This document shows positions 46,319 through 57,960 of a stretch of DNA of 64,000 nucleotides, one piece after another (position 1 is the stretch's first letter; each line of letters opens with the position of its first letter). Below the pieces are notes generated by a model. It did no database searches. It saw only the letters and a program-made list of their open reading frames with translations, and had not been told where the DNA came from. This DNA is from Leuctra nigra (lineage: Eukaryota > Arthropoda > Insecta > Plecoptera > Leuctridae), in contig OW203763.1 of NCBI GenBank assembly GCA_934045905.1, positions 43,859,941-43,923,940 on the forward strand, read 5' to 3'. Both the position numbers and the translations under genes were made by a program.

Positions 46319-46966
46319 GTGTACGGGTTAACGTATGCAGCATTTCTCTTCTACTTGAGCTTGCTTTGCAGTACACATTTGGTTTACAATTCTTAGTTCA
46401 TTTACCTCTCTTACTAGTATTCCATTAATGATGCTTTGATTAATTAGAGAATGTGCTGTAGGCCTGGGTTGAGAGAGGTCCAACTATGCATTGGATAATT
46501 TGCAGCCATTTCTTACTCACTAGGCACCAGATAATCCGATTTTTTTAATCGAACACTGCACTTTACAACTGTTTACATATTGAGTACCTAGATGAGGCCT
46601 AAACTAACTGAATACAGGTTTTAGTTCTAGAGAGAAAAGAAATATCTATAGAAATACGTGCCTCAAATGATTTTTTTTATCCAGGTTTGAACTCACTAAA
46701 TAAATATAAATGTTGAAACTCGTTTTACTATGAAATGAGCACAGTACAGATCGACAGGTTGTACTATTGACAAACAATATATATAACATTCCAAAAGAAT
46801 TTTAACGAGTTTTTCAATCGATTACGACCATCTTGGGGGCATTAAGACAAACTGATATCCGAATTCTTATTCACGTTTTCGAGAGATACCCTCGAGGACA
46901 ACTGATTCTTTAAAAAAAATATATATTTTAAATGAATAATGAATATAATATTTTACAATAACTCAC

Positions 46967-47353
46967 CTGAGATTGTACTCGGGTTCGCTTTGGTGATAGG
47001 TGATTGTTCGGAGTATCATTTAAACGTTTACGTGGACTTCTATCTGACAATGGTTGTGGAAGTGGATCGTCTTCATTGTCTTTGTCAAGATGTTCGACCA
47101 CATATAAAGTGGTTTGGGTTTTTTCCTTTGGATTTACCGAGATGTATATATCTTTGTGACTCCTCAGAAAGTGTTTCTTTGTTTCTTTACTGGTGGTGTT
47201 GCCACTTGATTTGATGTCAAGTGCTCTGCATTTGGTGCATTCGCCATCTTCATACATGTCGAAAGATAAATCCGACTTTACTTGAATGCTTCTTTTCTTG
47301 TGAGCATCTATTCTTCCAAAAAATGTCGCACCTCGAAAGAAGTGATTTTTTTT
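46967..47353 (-). CDS. Exon B: BED-like zinc finger exon, copy 2
   Basis: It has the same acceptor, donor and product as 7365-7751. Both copies are open over all 129 codons, although other coding fragments nearby are broken. Confidence 0.55.
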
Positions 47354-48455
47354 CTGCAATACTTTAGTACGGCACTTGTTGATTTTGGGGCATTAGCGAT
47401 CGCAAACACTAAAAAAGAAAGCTTACTAATGGCATTAGCTATATTATTTATTAATCATCTCTTCTCAATCAAAGTAACGCCGGCCGGCCAAATAAACGGT
47501 CTCTCTTCGAGTTCATATTCACAGAGCAATTTATTATTCATTTTATGTATCACACTTCCTGATAGAAACAAGATTCAAGTTCTGTGACAAGGTCAATACA
47601 AAATTGGGTGCATAATGGGAATGGGCAAAAAGCTGCTCCAGAAATTGTACCATATGTTTGCTTTTGAGCTTGAAGTAAACGGCTACAAGTAGGTAATTAA
47701 AATCACAATACCTATTACACTATGGTTACATGACAATGATGCAAGAGGAAAAAGTTTTGAACTTACTACGTACCACAATAAAAATCTTCCGGGATCAAGT
47801 AGAAAAACTTACATCAGTCGCAGTAGCGATGCACACTTGAATCACTTGAAGATTTTGGGGATTATTTAACATTTTATTGACAAAACATTATGTGTGCGTT
47901 GTAAAATAATTCTTTAGGACTAGCCTCTATGATTTTGGGACACCTAATACTGCTGGTACTGTTCAGTGAAGTGGCGTTCGTTTGCGACATAGCATCTACA
48001 CTTAAAAAAATAAGCCTTTTCTAGGTGACACTTCATTAAGTAAGAGTTATTGCAACCTTCTCGCAGGAGTGTGTCCTGTACCCAGTTCCGTTTCTTCTTT
48101 GTTCTGAAGAGGAACCGTTCAAATCCCTCTCTGTTTCTTCATTATAAACAACATTGCTTACAAGCATTAAAATCTTACCTATGATATTGTTTTAAGCGGT
48201 ACAGTACACTGCCTAGTTGGTTGATCAATGTGTGAATTTCTGACATTCGATGCAAGGTTAATTACTAAAAATAGAGTTGAACACCACGCTGCCCTCGTTG
48301 TCCATTCTCGATATATTTGTTGAGTGTTATTTGACTTACCTAAAAGTAGGGTTATGTGTATTTAAATAATATTGACAACGTATGGATTAATTCCACAGAA
48401 CAGCGAACAAACAGACCACCTATTTAAAACATTGAGCTTTTTATGGTTTACTTAC

Positions 48456-48623
48456 TCCCATAATGTCTCGAACTCTTTCTTTGGGTTCTTCAATATTTCC
48501 GATAACACCACCCTCATGTTTTACATGTTCAAAATGTTCATTTAGAAAAACCAATGCCTCTTCAAACTGACATTGTAGAGGGACACCTTTTTTCTTAATT
48601 GCAGGCGTTCTATAATACGCCAT
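48456..48623 (-). CDS. Exon A: start exon with HTH-like segment, copy 2
   Basis: It matches 8854-9021 and keeps the GTAAGT donor. One substitution changes I to N in GGVIGNIEEPKE. Confidence 0.5.
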
Positions 48624-50061
48624 CTGCTATTAATGATAGATTTAATGTTTAATCAATTAATAATTAACTTTTCTGTCGAACTCTCCTGTCACTTGCTTTG
48701 CTAGCGTATGGTGTGTTCACCGTATATTGGCAGCAATGAACAGTCACGTGAACAGTGCCCTGTCAATCGCAAGACTATCTTTTCGTATTATTGAAATTGA
48801 ATAAATTATGTCAAATACACAATTTTTAAAATTAAAAAATATTAGAAAAATTTAATAAAATTGTTTATCTTCAGTTTATCTACAGTCGTATTATACATAT
48901 GTTTTGATTATTATATTGATATTTACATGTATCGGTATACAATTGTTCGCTAGACTGTACAGTAGTATCTACACGGCTGTCATTACAGAACATTATTATT
49001 TTCTTACAGTGAACGAACTTTAGTCATCTTTTGAATAATCGTAAAAAATTAAGTTTTTATCATATTGCAATTTCTTTTGCAATTCCACTTTCTCAGTTGG
49101 TTCTGAAATGAATGTGTAAACGCTTGTGAATACACTAGTAGGGGAGTAGGCAGTGTGTGAGAACGCTTCCTGATTGTTAGCTTAGTCTTCAGATGTAACT
49201 GGGGCTTTCCCCAAGATGAGTATAATTGTGCTCTGTTACAGTGAGGGAAGATGCACGATGCACATTTTGCACATTATCTAATTTAAAATTAACGAAGCTC
49301 GACGGGATGATTGGGTCGGGGACAGAAGTGCTCTCACACTGTAGTGATTCTGAGATAAATCATAGGCAATCATAGGCAATGAATCGTCGAGTGTATCATT
49401 CTCTTCTTCTGAAATAACGTTTGAGAACCGTCTCACCAAATCTAGTTTTATGAAACAATTGTCAGAATATTAATATTATGGTGATGTTGTGTTACTATTA
49501 CTATTGGAAATAATTTATCAATAAATAAGTGGATTCTGCATACCTCCTAATCTCCTGATGGCTGCTGACTTTCATAAACACTTCATCCTTCGCGAAGTGC
49601 GAAAGCAGCTTTCAGCTTTTGACACACACTCCTTAGCAGGCGGAGCATGCATTTGGAATTGTATCCTAATATAACCATCTTAAAAAGATACACAATTCCT
49701 CTAGAAAATTCCCTGGCCTTCCATCAAGTGAAATGATTCATAGAGTTACTCCACCACTATTGATAACACTTTCCCACTTAAATGTGAGGTGTGCATTTGG
49801 TCGAATAGCTCACTGACATTCAGAATTCCTTTGGTGGATGAATTTAAATATAGGTATGTCTATTATATCTGCATCATTCTCTCATATTATCATCTATTTT
49901 ATTAAATTGATCATAATAACAATTAAGGATTGTGTATTACTATTGAAAATAATGAATATTCTGCATACTTGTTGAAGTAACTAGTGTACCTTCAATACAC
50001 AAGTTCCCATCTCATTGGGACCTTGTTTTGCAATACCTATGTGCCACATGGGGCAAATTAA

Positions 50062-50121
50062 TATGCGCAACATAACCTCGTCGTTTACGCGCCGTTAAAC
50101 AATATTAATCTAATCTAATCA
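50062..50121 (+). mobile_element. Leader/tail retroelement, tail only
   Basis: ATGCGCAACATAACCTCGTC, TTACGCGCCGTTAAACAAT and ATTAATCTAATCTAATC. Only the last 60 bases remain. It lies just 5' of the DDX19-like fragment. Confidence 0.75.
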
Positions 50122-50131
50122 CAATGCAAAC

Positions 50132-50385
50132 TTAGATGTCCACTGATGGCCACACTGTTGCAGTGCTCTCTGGGGTCTTGCAGTCTATGAAAGGCTCCTC
50201 GTTTTCGATCGCTTCCGTGACGGAAAGGAGAATGTGCACATCACTACAAATGTGCTGGCTCGAGGCATTGATATCCAGCAAGTCACGATTGTGGTAAGCT
50301 ACGACTTGCCACAAACCGTCCACAAAGGACTGGACTGTGACGTGTACTACCTGCACAGGATCGGCCGTACTGGTCCCATGTTATA
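50132..50385 (+). pseudogene. DDX19/Dbp5-like DEAD-box helicase fragment
   Basis: The plus strand reads STDGHTVAVLSGVL, then after a frame change near 50185 VFDRFRDGKENVHITTNVLA, RGIDIQQVTIVVSYDLPQTV and VYYLHRIGRTG, ending in a stop two codons later. This is the second RecA-like domain of the mRNA-export helicase DDX19/Dbp5 with motif Va (ARGID) and motif VI (HRIGRTG). No introns occur within it, and the frame is broken. It is a retrocopy remnant or a single broken exon; the acceptor-like CTTAG directly before ATG leaves the second option open. Confidence 0.85.
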
Positions 50386-53295
50386 GCACAACAAACAACA
50401 ATACCATCTTGCCAGAAACGATCTTGATAATAATGTTCCCAGTATTTAGATTGGTAATATATTAAGTTAAATCTGGATCCAAAGATAGCAATTTTCTTAT
50501 AAATCCTAAAGAAATTATAATGAAGATTTTTCCTGGTTTCCAGTTCTCAGTATTATGACAAAAGGGGATGATAGGGATGTAAGGTTTTGTCGCAGGTTAC
50601 CTTCCAGTGATGAGTCGTATCTCCACAGAATAATCCCTATAATTGAAGAAATCCAATGTAATCTCCATCACACTCGGCACACCACTCGACAACTCATACA
50701 AACACAGAACACTATTTAAATAGTACAATGTCTCTAATCGAACACTCGATATTTACCAATAATTGTCCAAAGGGGAAATAAATCCCATAAATTGTTTATT
50801 CGATAAACTGATTAATAGAGACAAGAATTATATGCAATTTAAAATGCCAATATATTATGCAAATATGCAAAAACGTCTAAAATAATGTACGGGAGTCGAA
50901 AGGAGAAATATAATGTAATATTTCAGTACTTGACTGAAAACCGTCATTATATTATTATTAATTATTTTACACTATTTGCACCCAAGATATGCTACAATTC
51001 AACAATTTTGTCACTGTTATGCGCCGAACATTGTATTATTAAAATCATCTCGATGTTTGCTGTTGTTAATCTACGGCGACTACGGCTAAAAACTCTATGG
51101 GTAGACAAATTCGAACTAGCGAAAACTATAGCTAGGCAACCTAAACAATAAGGCCTGCCTTATTGCTCAACGAGTGTTAGAGTTGCTGTTTTTATACTTG
51201 CGATTCGGAGAGTGGTAATAATAATAAATAAAATGACAATGATTTTGTTTCAGACCGAAATGAACTTCATAAAGTTGTGAAAGGTAAAGTTGTATGAGGT
51301 TGTATAAGTTGCATCAAGTTGTATGTCTTTGAAACAGAAATTGTTGAAGAGAACTCTTGAATACATAAAGTTACAGTAAAACTAATGAATTATATTAGAA
51401 ATAGCATACTTATTCATTGTAACACCACGTATCTTGCAGGTTGTAGAATATTTAATATAAGAAGTAGAAATGCATCTCTATTTGGACTTTTCCATGTCAT
51501 TGGCGAATCAACCGCACGGCTTAAGAGCGAGTGTTCCGTTGCAATTCAACATAGCTCCTAAAACACTTCCCATGTTCATTGACAACAGGAATGTAAGTGC
51601 TGGACTTCAGAAATTCTTCATGTCTGAAGCCTACAAACGCATCAAATTGTATGGTTTGTTTGAATCCACTTTTTACAAAATTCTTATCAGCAAAACTGGT
51701 CAATACCATTCACTGACTCGCAAGCAACGCTCGATGCAGCTATGGATATTGCCTACCTCCTTTATGCAGGAATGGGCTGCTGTGGAACATCTAATTGCAT
51801 AAAGTTGTCTGGTGTATTATTATCTTTCGGGTGCACCCCTCCCCCCCCCCCCCCTCCCCTTGTTAATATAATATTTTCTAAAGCAAAACACTTAATGTTG
51901 TTATAAATTGTACCTATATTCATACAAGCCTTTGTATAAGAGTTGCTCAGTCAATTTAAAAGCAAACATAAAATATTCAAGAGAATAATAAAGAAACAAC
52001 ATTAAAGTGAACCTCTTTTAAGATCCTCCCTCCACATGGGTTGGAAACATGTTGGCAAATACTGATGTCTGACAAATGGTTTGCCAGGAAGCGTATTTAA
52101 ATTGGCTATGTATACATGAGCTATTGAAACATGCTCTTTACGATCAAAAGATTCTAAGTGCTACAACAATCCTAATACACACAATGAATTACATAAAATA
52201 AAAATAGCAAACGCAACAAGAGAGGAAGGCAGATTATTCTTCGAGTGTACGCCTACTTTCCAATGTTCTCACAGTCTACTCATTCAATACAAATTAGCTT
52301 TTGCTTTTGTGCATAGAAGATACTTTTTATTGGAGGGAAGGCTCCCAAGAATACGCAAATCCAGAGGTCATAGGACCGTAAAAAAATAGAATTTGGTGCA
52401 TTTCTATGTGATATCTGCACTTCAAGGCTATTTTAAATATTAACATATTGCTTGAGGAATTGAATCGGAGGGGTGGGGGGTGAGTTTTCCCAATCCCCCT
52501 ATTCCTACGTGCCTGCTTTGACTCAATGCCAATCTTGACGTTTGATGATAGGAAGGATTGACTGCGGAAGTACATTACATATTTTATTGTAAATTATTTG
52601 CGACATTTATTTTCATGTTCTAGAATTTTAAGTTCAACATTCAATGTTTCGGGTTTACCTACAGACGGTTTAACATACGCCAGCACAACAACCAATATTC
52701 TCTCACAAGACGAATCTGTTAAAAACTTTTTTTTTTAGGAAGTGGTTACAACATAATATGTTGTGTATGGAAAACATGGGAAAATATATGGAAAACATTT
52801 TTTTTTCCAAGGTCCAAAAGTTGTTTACGGAAGCAAAAAACAGGAAAACATCATCATAATGGTATAAAAAAAATACAGATTTCCGGAATAGATTCTTCAA
52901 GATTAGTTCTACAATGTCAAAAATGTTGATGTAAAAAACATAACTAGGTATTTATGTTTGCTTTTAATATACATACATCTTTTTACTCTTTGCCCTTCTT
53001 ACCTACACATTAATGTAAGCTTGTAATTTCGTAAAAAAACTTCTTTGACATACAATTACTCGGCACTTTATCTATTATGCTAGACAAAATATAACACTTT
53101 TGTATAACTATGTATATTAATGGTTTGAAGGTTCTTAACTAGCCATCATAAACGACCAATGAAGCAGTTAAGTGCAAATATATAGGTTTTTTTTATTATG
53201 CAATTCACAGTCACACTGTAAAAATTTGAACTGAGGCCACTTTTCCAAATCTGTTATGTGGGTGTCTAATTATGGAAGGGGGAGGATGATTGACT
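50386..53295. other. No recognised gene
   Basis: One plus-strand open frame (51470-51802) encodes SMSLANQPHGLRASVPLQFN and FFMSEAYKRIKLYGLFESTF. It looks partly coding, but no family is apparent and no splice partner was found. A poly-C tract (51834-51860) follows. The rest is AT-rich. Confidence 0.4.
51834..51860. repeat. Poly-C tract
   Basis: An almost pure run of C, broken by a few T. A shorter C run is at 28963-28975. Confidence 0.9.
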
Positions 53296-53500
53296 GTGTT
53301 GGCCAATAATCCACCGCAGCTTAGCCGGCGAGCATGCTCATGTGTGTGCGGTCCTCTCGGGCCGGCCTCCGCACTCAAGACGGACGTCCCCCCGAATCGG
53401 GTCCAATCGGCCCGAACCCCCCTCACCACCTACCATCGGTCCGTTCCAATTCTGGCCTGGACTTTCAACCAATTCTGGACTCCCATAGCTCGAACCCATA
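53296..53500 (+). mobile_element. Leader/tail retroelement, internally deleted fragment
   Basis: TGTGTTGGCCAATAATCC, CTTAGCCGGCGAGCATGCTC, then directly the proline-rich middle (GCGGTCCTCTCGGGCCGGCC, TTCTGGCCTGGACTTTC). The hairpin is shortened by two bases but stays self-complementary (GAGCATGCTC). Confidence 0.75.
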
Positions 53501-53686
53501 GGTTGTACATGTGGGTTGAGTTGCCCGTTTTCAAAGCAAAACTACTTACTTCTTAAAACTCTTAACATTGGATGTATCACCATTAATATTAAACTTAATA
53601 ATAACTATGGGACGTTTTGTCTACTTGGTATTTAATAATTTCCGAACACATCGTTCTTCTATGTTTTTTTATTGAAGCTTTCTGTT

Positions 53687-53836
53687 CTATTCTGCATCTT
53701 AACACTGAAACTAAACTAGACATGGATACTTATCTACGAAACAATCACGACACAAGATATGGAGGAGCAGAATAGTCCACGAACGCTAGACTCCGGTGTA
53801 TGCTTACTATAAAATTATTCAGTAACAAGTGTTTAC
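53687..53836. repeat. 150-bp direct repeat, left copy
   Basis: It pairs with 53890-54045: TGGATACTTATCTACGAAAC, GATATGGAGGAG, GCTAGACTCCGGTGTATGCT. The copies are about 93-95 percent alike and lie about 203 bases apart in register. Confidence 0.85.
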
Positions 53837-53889
53837 AGCAGCTCTTCATAACGTTTGAAAAACGTTAAAACGTTTGAAAGGGGTTTGTT

Positions 53890-54280
53890 CTATTCTATAC
53901 TGCATCTAAACACTAAAACTAACTATACATGGATACTTATCTACGAAACACTCACGACACGAGATATGGAGGAGCCGAATAGTCCACTAACGCTAGACTC
54001 CGGTGTATGCTTACTATAAAATTATTCAGTAACAAGTGTTTACGTGAATATATACCCATAAATTTGTGAAGCGTAGGTGTGGGCCTGCGCGTGCAGAGCA
54101 GCGTTCTGCGTGACGGCTGACATCGTAGGAGGCGCTGCGTGACAGTCGGTTGATCTGGTTGCACTAAGCTCCTCGCTTGAACCGTGTGCTTCGTTAAAAG
54201 TCCCCCAGGCTTGATAGCTAGATAGCTATAATAAAGCACTACTACTCTTCGCCTCCACCTTTTCGCCTGCACCCTCTTGT
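53890..54280. repeat. 150-bp direct repeat, right copy, with LTR-like continuation
   Basis: The repeat (53890-54045) continues on its right into GC-richer DNA that ends GATAGCTATAATAAAGCACT and CTTTTCGCCTGC. AATAAA in this position, and the partial doubling on the left, would suit an LTR remnant, but TG...CA ends were not found. Confidence 0.5.
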
Positions 54281-54487
54281 TCATGATACTTTGGAAATAA
54301 ATCTCACAGACGTGTTCGGCGCGGCCTCACTGTCGAACGTGCTGAATCCGAAACCACGATGATGAGTGCTTATTCTATCTATCACGATCACCGATCTCTC
54401 CAGTTTGCCGAACTTGTCGAAGTAAGATTTCAGGTCGTCGGACGAGGCGTCTTGAGAGACTCCAAGCCCGGTCAGCCTCCCAGACAT
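54281..54487 (-). pseudogene. Musashi/Rbp6-type RRM fragment
   Basis: The minus strand reads GLGVSQDASSDDLKSYFDKF, GKLERSVIVIDRISTHHRGF and GFSTFDSEAA. GVSQDTSSD..K.YF..FGK.E and the RNP1 motif HRGFGF.TF are those of the second RRM in Musashi/Rbp6-type RNA-binding proteins. RNP2 is damaged (LTGLG for the usual IFVGG), and the last part of the domain is missing. A retrocopy or captured exon. Confidence 0.7.
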
Positions 54488-55081
54488 CTACTCCGTCGCT
54501 TACCTGGGGTCATCTGACACATGCCGTGTGTGATGTTGGATCATCATCATGAGCCTCTGCCTCTCCCAAAGAAAATATGTAGAAATAAATCACATTAAAC
54601 TCACACAACTTCAATAAAATTTAGAGGTTGCAGTTCGCGAATCTAACTTTGAATGTAATAGGTAGCGAACAATTCTTATCTGGGTTTCATTAGTTAAACA
54701 TTTGAAAACATTTTTCTTCATTTTGAGATTGACATGAATTTGTGATTGCATATTTAAACATGTTTCTTGGAGGCTATCACACCGCCCGACAGCCTCAATT
54801 TGACTCGCTCACTGGCTCTAGATGCCTTACTTTTGAATGTTGATCGCCTTTTCGTTTGTCCTTGAAAAAGAAAACCTTCTATTTTGATGTTGATTAATTA
54901 GATCCCTAGATTTTCCCCATATGATTGCCGAGGACAATTTAGATTGCCATTGAAATTTGCTACTTGCAACAGTAGCAGAATTTTCACCCCAGAAAACATC
55001 TTCCATAAAATCCTCTTAAGCACCAGTCGACACAAAACTTCCGATCAAATCGTCCAAAAGATAACATTAACCCAGCTCGAA

Positions 55082-55300
55082 CCCTCCCACCCACACGGTA
55101 AGTCCCTCTTCTGGCCTGGCCTTCCCATTTGTGCTGGACTCCCCGGGCCGGGTCCCTTAGGTCGACAGCTCTCGAAGACCTCCATTTATGATCAACAAAG
55201 TTAAAAATAATTTGTTGTGTACGTAAAATTACCAGGTTGTCGACGCGCCATTAAACCATATTAATCTAACCCGTTAGGTCGACCCTCCCCATATCCTCTT
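55082..55300 (+). mobile_element. Leader/tail retroelement, 3' part, plus a scrap of a second tail
   Basis: CCCTCTTCTGGCCTGGCCTT, GTGCTGGACTCCCCGGGCCG, TCGACGCGCCATTAAACCAT and ATTAATCTAA. Directly behind it CCCGTTAGGTCGACCCTCCC is the start of another tail, suggesting one copy inserted beside or into another. Confidence 0.8.
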
Positions 55301-55475
55301 ATTTATTTCGTAAAATCTAGTCTAATTAAGACGAATTCACGCAAAGGGTCTAGCTTTAAGATGTTTAAAATAACATTTTCGACCATTTTCAGATTCATCA
55401 TTCAGATTCATCATTCAGATTCATAATGTCAGGCTTGTATCTACAGTCCACTTAGCAACCACGACTCGGATGATT

Positions 55476-55602
55476 CCCTGACGGCTGCCACCTTAACGAG
55501 GTGGTGCGGTTTGTATTGGACAAAGATCCACTGCAGCTAAATCGGCGAGCATACTAAGTGTAAGAGACATGGCATGCCGGACAGGTCAGTGGGGAGGCAC
55601 TT
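55476..55602 (+). mobile_element. Leader/tail retroelement, degraded leader
   Basis: CTGACGGCTGCCACCTTAAC, GTTTGTATTGGACAAAG and CATGCCGGACAGGTCAGTGG. The central hairpin is lost (GCGAGCATACTAAG). Confidence 0.7.
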
Positions 55603-56426
55603 TAAAACTATATTTACTTCCTTTCGTTCACGACTCTTCGGTAAAAAAAAAAACACTCACTACGTTATCTTCCACTCCTAAACTTTCTTTACTTTCATTC
55701 GTTGACGACTCTTCGGTAACCAGTTCAGCATTCCCTATTTTTGGCTTCTGAATTCCAACGTTTGCAACATTCTGTACTGCATTAATCTCCATCATCCTTT
55801 CCAAACTTTACGAAATTGTTTTGACTCGACCTTTCCACGGCAACGACTTTAATTTTCGGTTCTGCAGCACTATCTAGTTGTTGTCTTGCCTCGAAGGCGA
55901 GACAATCTCAATCTCCTCTTCATCTTCACAGCAATTTGTACCAAGCAAGGCCTGCTCTTCACGATTGATATTGATGGGTGATAGTGATGTTTTGTTAATT
56001 ATTTTGTTTTCATTTATCTGGTATTTAAACGTATTTATTTTCTTATCTCGACCTATCTGTGCAGGACATTTTAAATTGCTGTTTTAGCTCTAGTATTTGA
56101 TCTACTAGGCCATCAACAATATCCATATAACAATGAACAAAGACTGGTTTTGGAGTATTACCGATGAAGTTCTGTACTTCTTTGTTCCTAATATAACTCT
56201 GGTTGTCATATAATATTATAAATAACTCTTCTACTTTATTCGCTTGCTGGCTTATTCATAGAGCTATGGTATAATTAACTTATGCTAGCTATCGAATAAT
56301 TGGACCTACTCGACAGAATCTGCTTTTGGTGACAAGTTACTCTTCTAATGTAAGTCATTTGGGGCACTTCAGATTGCCGGCAAAGAGCATGCTGAGGCTG
56401 TCCTGAGTCGTGGTCATATCCATAGT
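55603..56426. other. No gene seen; short local duplication
   Basis: CTTTCGTTCACGACTCTTCGGTAA-type text occurs at about 55621 and again at about 55694, a tandem echo of about 73 bases. No supported gene. Confidence 0.4.
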
Positions 56427-57315
56427 CGTAACAGTAGACTTACATAGTCGATGGGCTTGGCGTACATAGTCGTGTGGGGTATCACCTCCAACTTGTCAAA
56501 CATAGGCGGCTTGAAGAACAGGCGGAGGCCCTGGAAACAATTCACAGTGTAAGAGAAACATACGTACAAGTATGTGCTCACGATATATTTCTATCAATTC
56601 TAACTAATATTATTTGGCTGCCAAATTGAGCAAATTTTTACAGTTTTATGTCTAACAAAATTTCCTTGTGATGAGAAACATTTAATGCCAATTAAAAAGA
56701 AATAAGCTAATACAAAAGAGTATCCAATCCAACGTGGCGCGAAAGTCACTGTTAACATGTAGTGGATGTGGTTGGGCTAGAGAGACTGGGGTGTTTGGGA
56801 GTCATTGTATCCGCGTATCTGTGCTCGCTCATCAACGCGTTGTGCTGGTAATAACAACTCACCTGTGCTGGGATGCTGTAGAGGACCTGGGGCATCTTAA
56901 TCAGCTTCCACTCCCTGGTCGCCTCGAACTCAAGACAGTTGTCTATCAGCCGAACTTGCGGTGGATAATCAGTGCGCAGGATCATTGCGCGGCTCCTGGA
57001 AACACCTCGTAGACGATGCTCTCGGGGGCGGCGTGGCTTAAGACCGGCGCGAATTCAGCAACCGTCTTGACAGACTTTCTTCACAGAGCTGATATGATTG
57101 GGTGACCTTGACATGTCTGGAGGTTATAGAGTGCTGTTATACTTGTACATTCCTGCCTTCTCCTGAGGTCCGATATACCGACTGTTGATATAAAACTTGA
57201 GACTCGTCTTGAAACGCATTCATATCAAATAATACCTTTTCAAACTTTCTACCAAGAACGACCCAATCAGTTTTAGAATACTCATATGTATGAATGGTTC
57301 AATGAAAGTTTGGCC
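56427..57315. repeat. Third copy of the 4052-4937 region
   Basis: It is a few percent different from 4052-4937 and is cut on the right at 57315 by a retroelement tail. It is independent of the 8.4-kb duplication. Confidence 0.88.
56444..57230 (-). pseudogene. Unidentified multi-exon gene fragment, copy 3 (donor intact)
   Basis: Piece 2 is 56863-56995 and ends CAG-GTGAGT, a full donor. Piece 3 is 56444-56530 between TTTCCAG and GTAAGT, 29 codons. The 332-base intron joins them in phase 0 (YSIPAQ to GLRLFF). Piece 2 reads REWKLIK here against RELKLIK in the other copies. The frameshift upstream of piece 2 and a one-base change in piece 1 show that even this copy is not fully intact. Function unknown. 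Confidence 0.55.
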
Positions 57316-57455
57316 AGTGCTGGACTCCCCCGGATCGGGCACTTAAGGTGACCCTTCCCCATGTCATCCACCTATAATCAACGTAGTTAAAAGTAAAAAA
57401 CAATGTGCTCAATATAATTTCGTCGTTGACGTGCCGTTAAACCAAACTTATCAAA
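57316..57455 (+). mobile_element. Leader/tail retroelement, tail only
   Basis: CCAGTGCTGGACTCCCCCGG, then GTTGACGTGCCGTTAAACCA. It separates the exon set on its left from the macro/SGNH fragment on its right. Confidence 0.75.
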
Positions 57456-57456
57456 A

Positions 57457-57960
57457 TCAATTATTCATTCCTGCAGCCACATCGTCTGGCGAAGAGCAGC
57501 TCCAGATTGTTAGTCCCAGCATATACCGAGATCGACTCGGAAGTTCTTCCCTTGCATTTTCCTGACTTCCAGCTGATATTCCAGTTGGTGTATCCCGATT
57601 CCAGGGAAATATTTCACACCGACTTCCGTTGCGCATAATTGTCCCACGTTTCGCAGCATCAAGTCTCCGATGATGAGACACGGTCTTCGTATTGATGGTG
57701 GTGGCAAGTGGTACACTGTTATTTTAACTTCGGTTCCATGGAATGTCTCTTCTAGCAGCTTTTTCACTCTAGCCTAGTCTAGACGGTCCAGACCAGACCC
57801 TATCCTTGGCATTGCGATGTTCGTAACATTGTCCATCTCTGGCCGACACAACGGCATGTACAAGCACTTGGCTCGAATCCTCGCTTCTATCAGGAATCAC
57901 CGTTTCGTCAAAGTTGACAAATCAAATGTGTTTCAAAAGACTGGCGCTTCTAACGAGGAC
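57457..57960 (-). pseudogene. Macro domain fused to SGNH hydrolase, fragment
   Basis: On minus, NVTNIAMPRIGSGLDRLD followed by ARVKKLLEETFHGTEVKITV is the C-terminal part of a macro domain of the OARD1/Poa1 type (I(A/S)MPRIG.GLD......V). Without a gap comes CLIIGDLMLRNVGQ, VGVKYFPGIGIHQLEYQLEV and, after a frame change, AGTNNLELLF, the order of SGNH-hydrolase blocks I, II and III. Breaks: TAG where the family has W after GLDRLD; the nucleophile motif GDS reads GDL; a frameshift precedes GTN; the part with the catalytic D-x2-H is absent. The N-terminal half of the macro domain is only dimly visible (to about 57960). Confidence 0.7.

Larger units (their letters stand above)
41420..49812. repeat. 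8.4-kb segment, duplicated copy 2
   Basis: It is the near-identical partner of 1819-10210. Left flank AAGGATGG and right flank CTGACATTCAG differ from copy 1. It contains copies of every feature of copy 1 in the same order and orientation; changes are mostly single bases (e.g. at 43892, 46227 and 48498). Confidence 0.9.
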
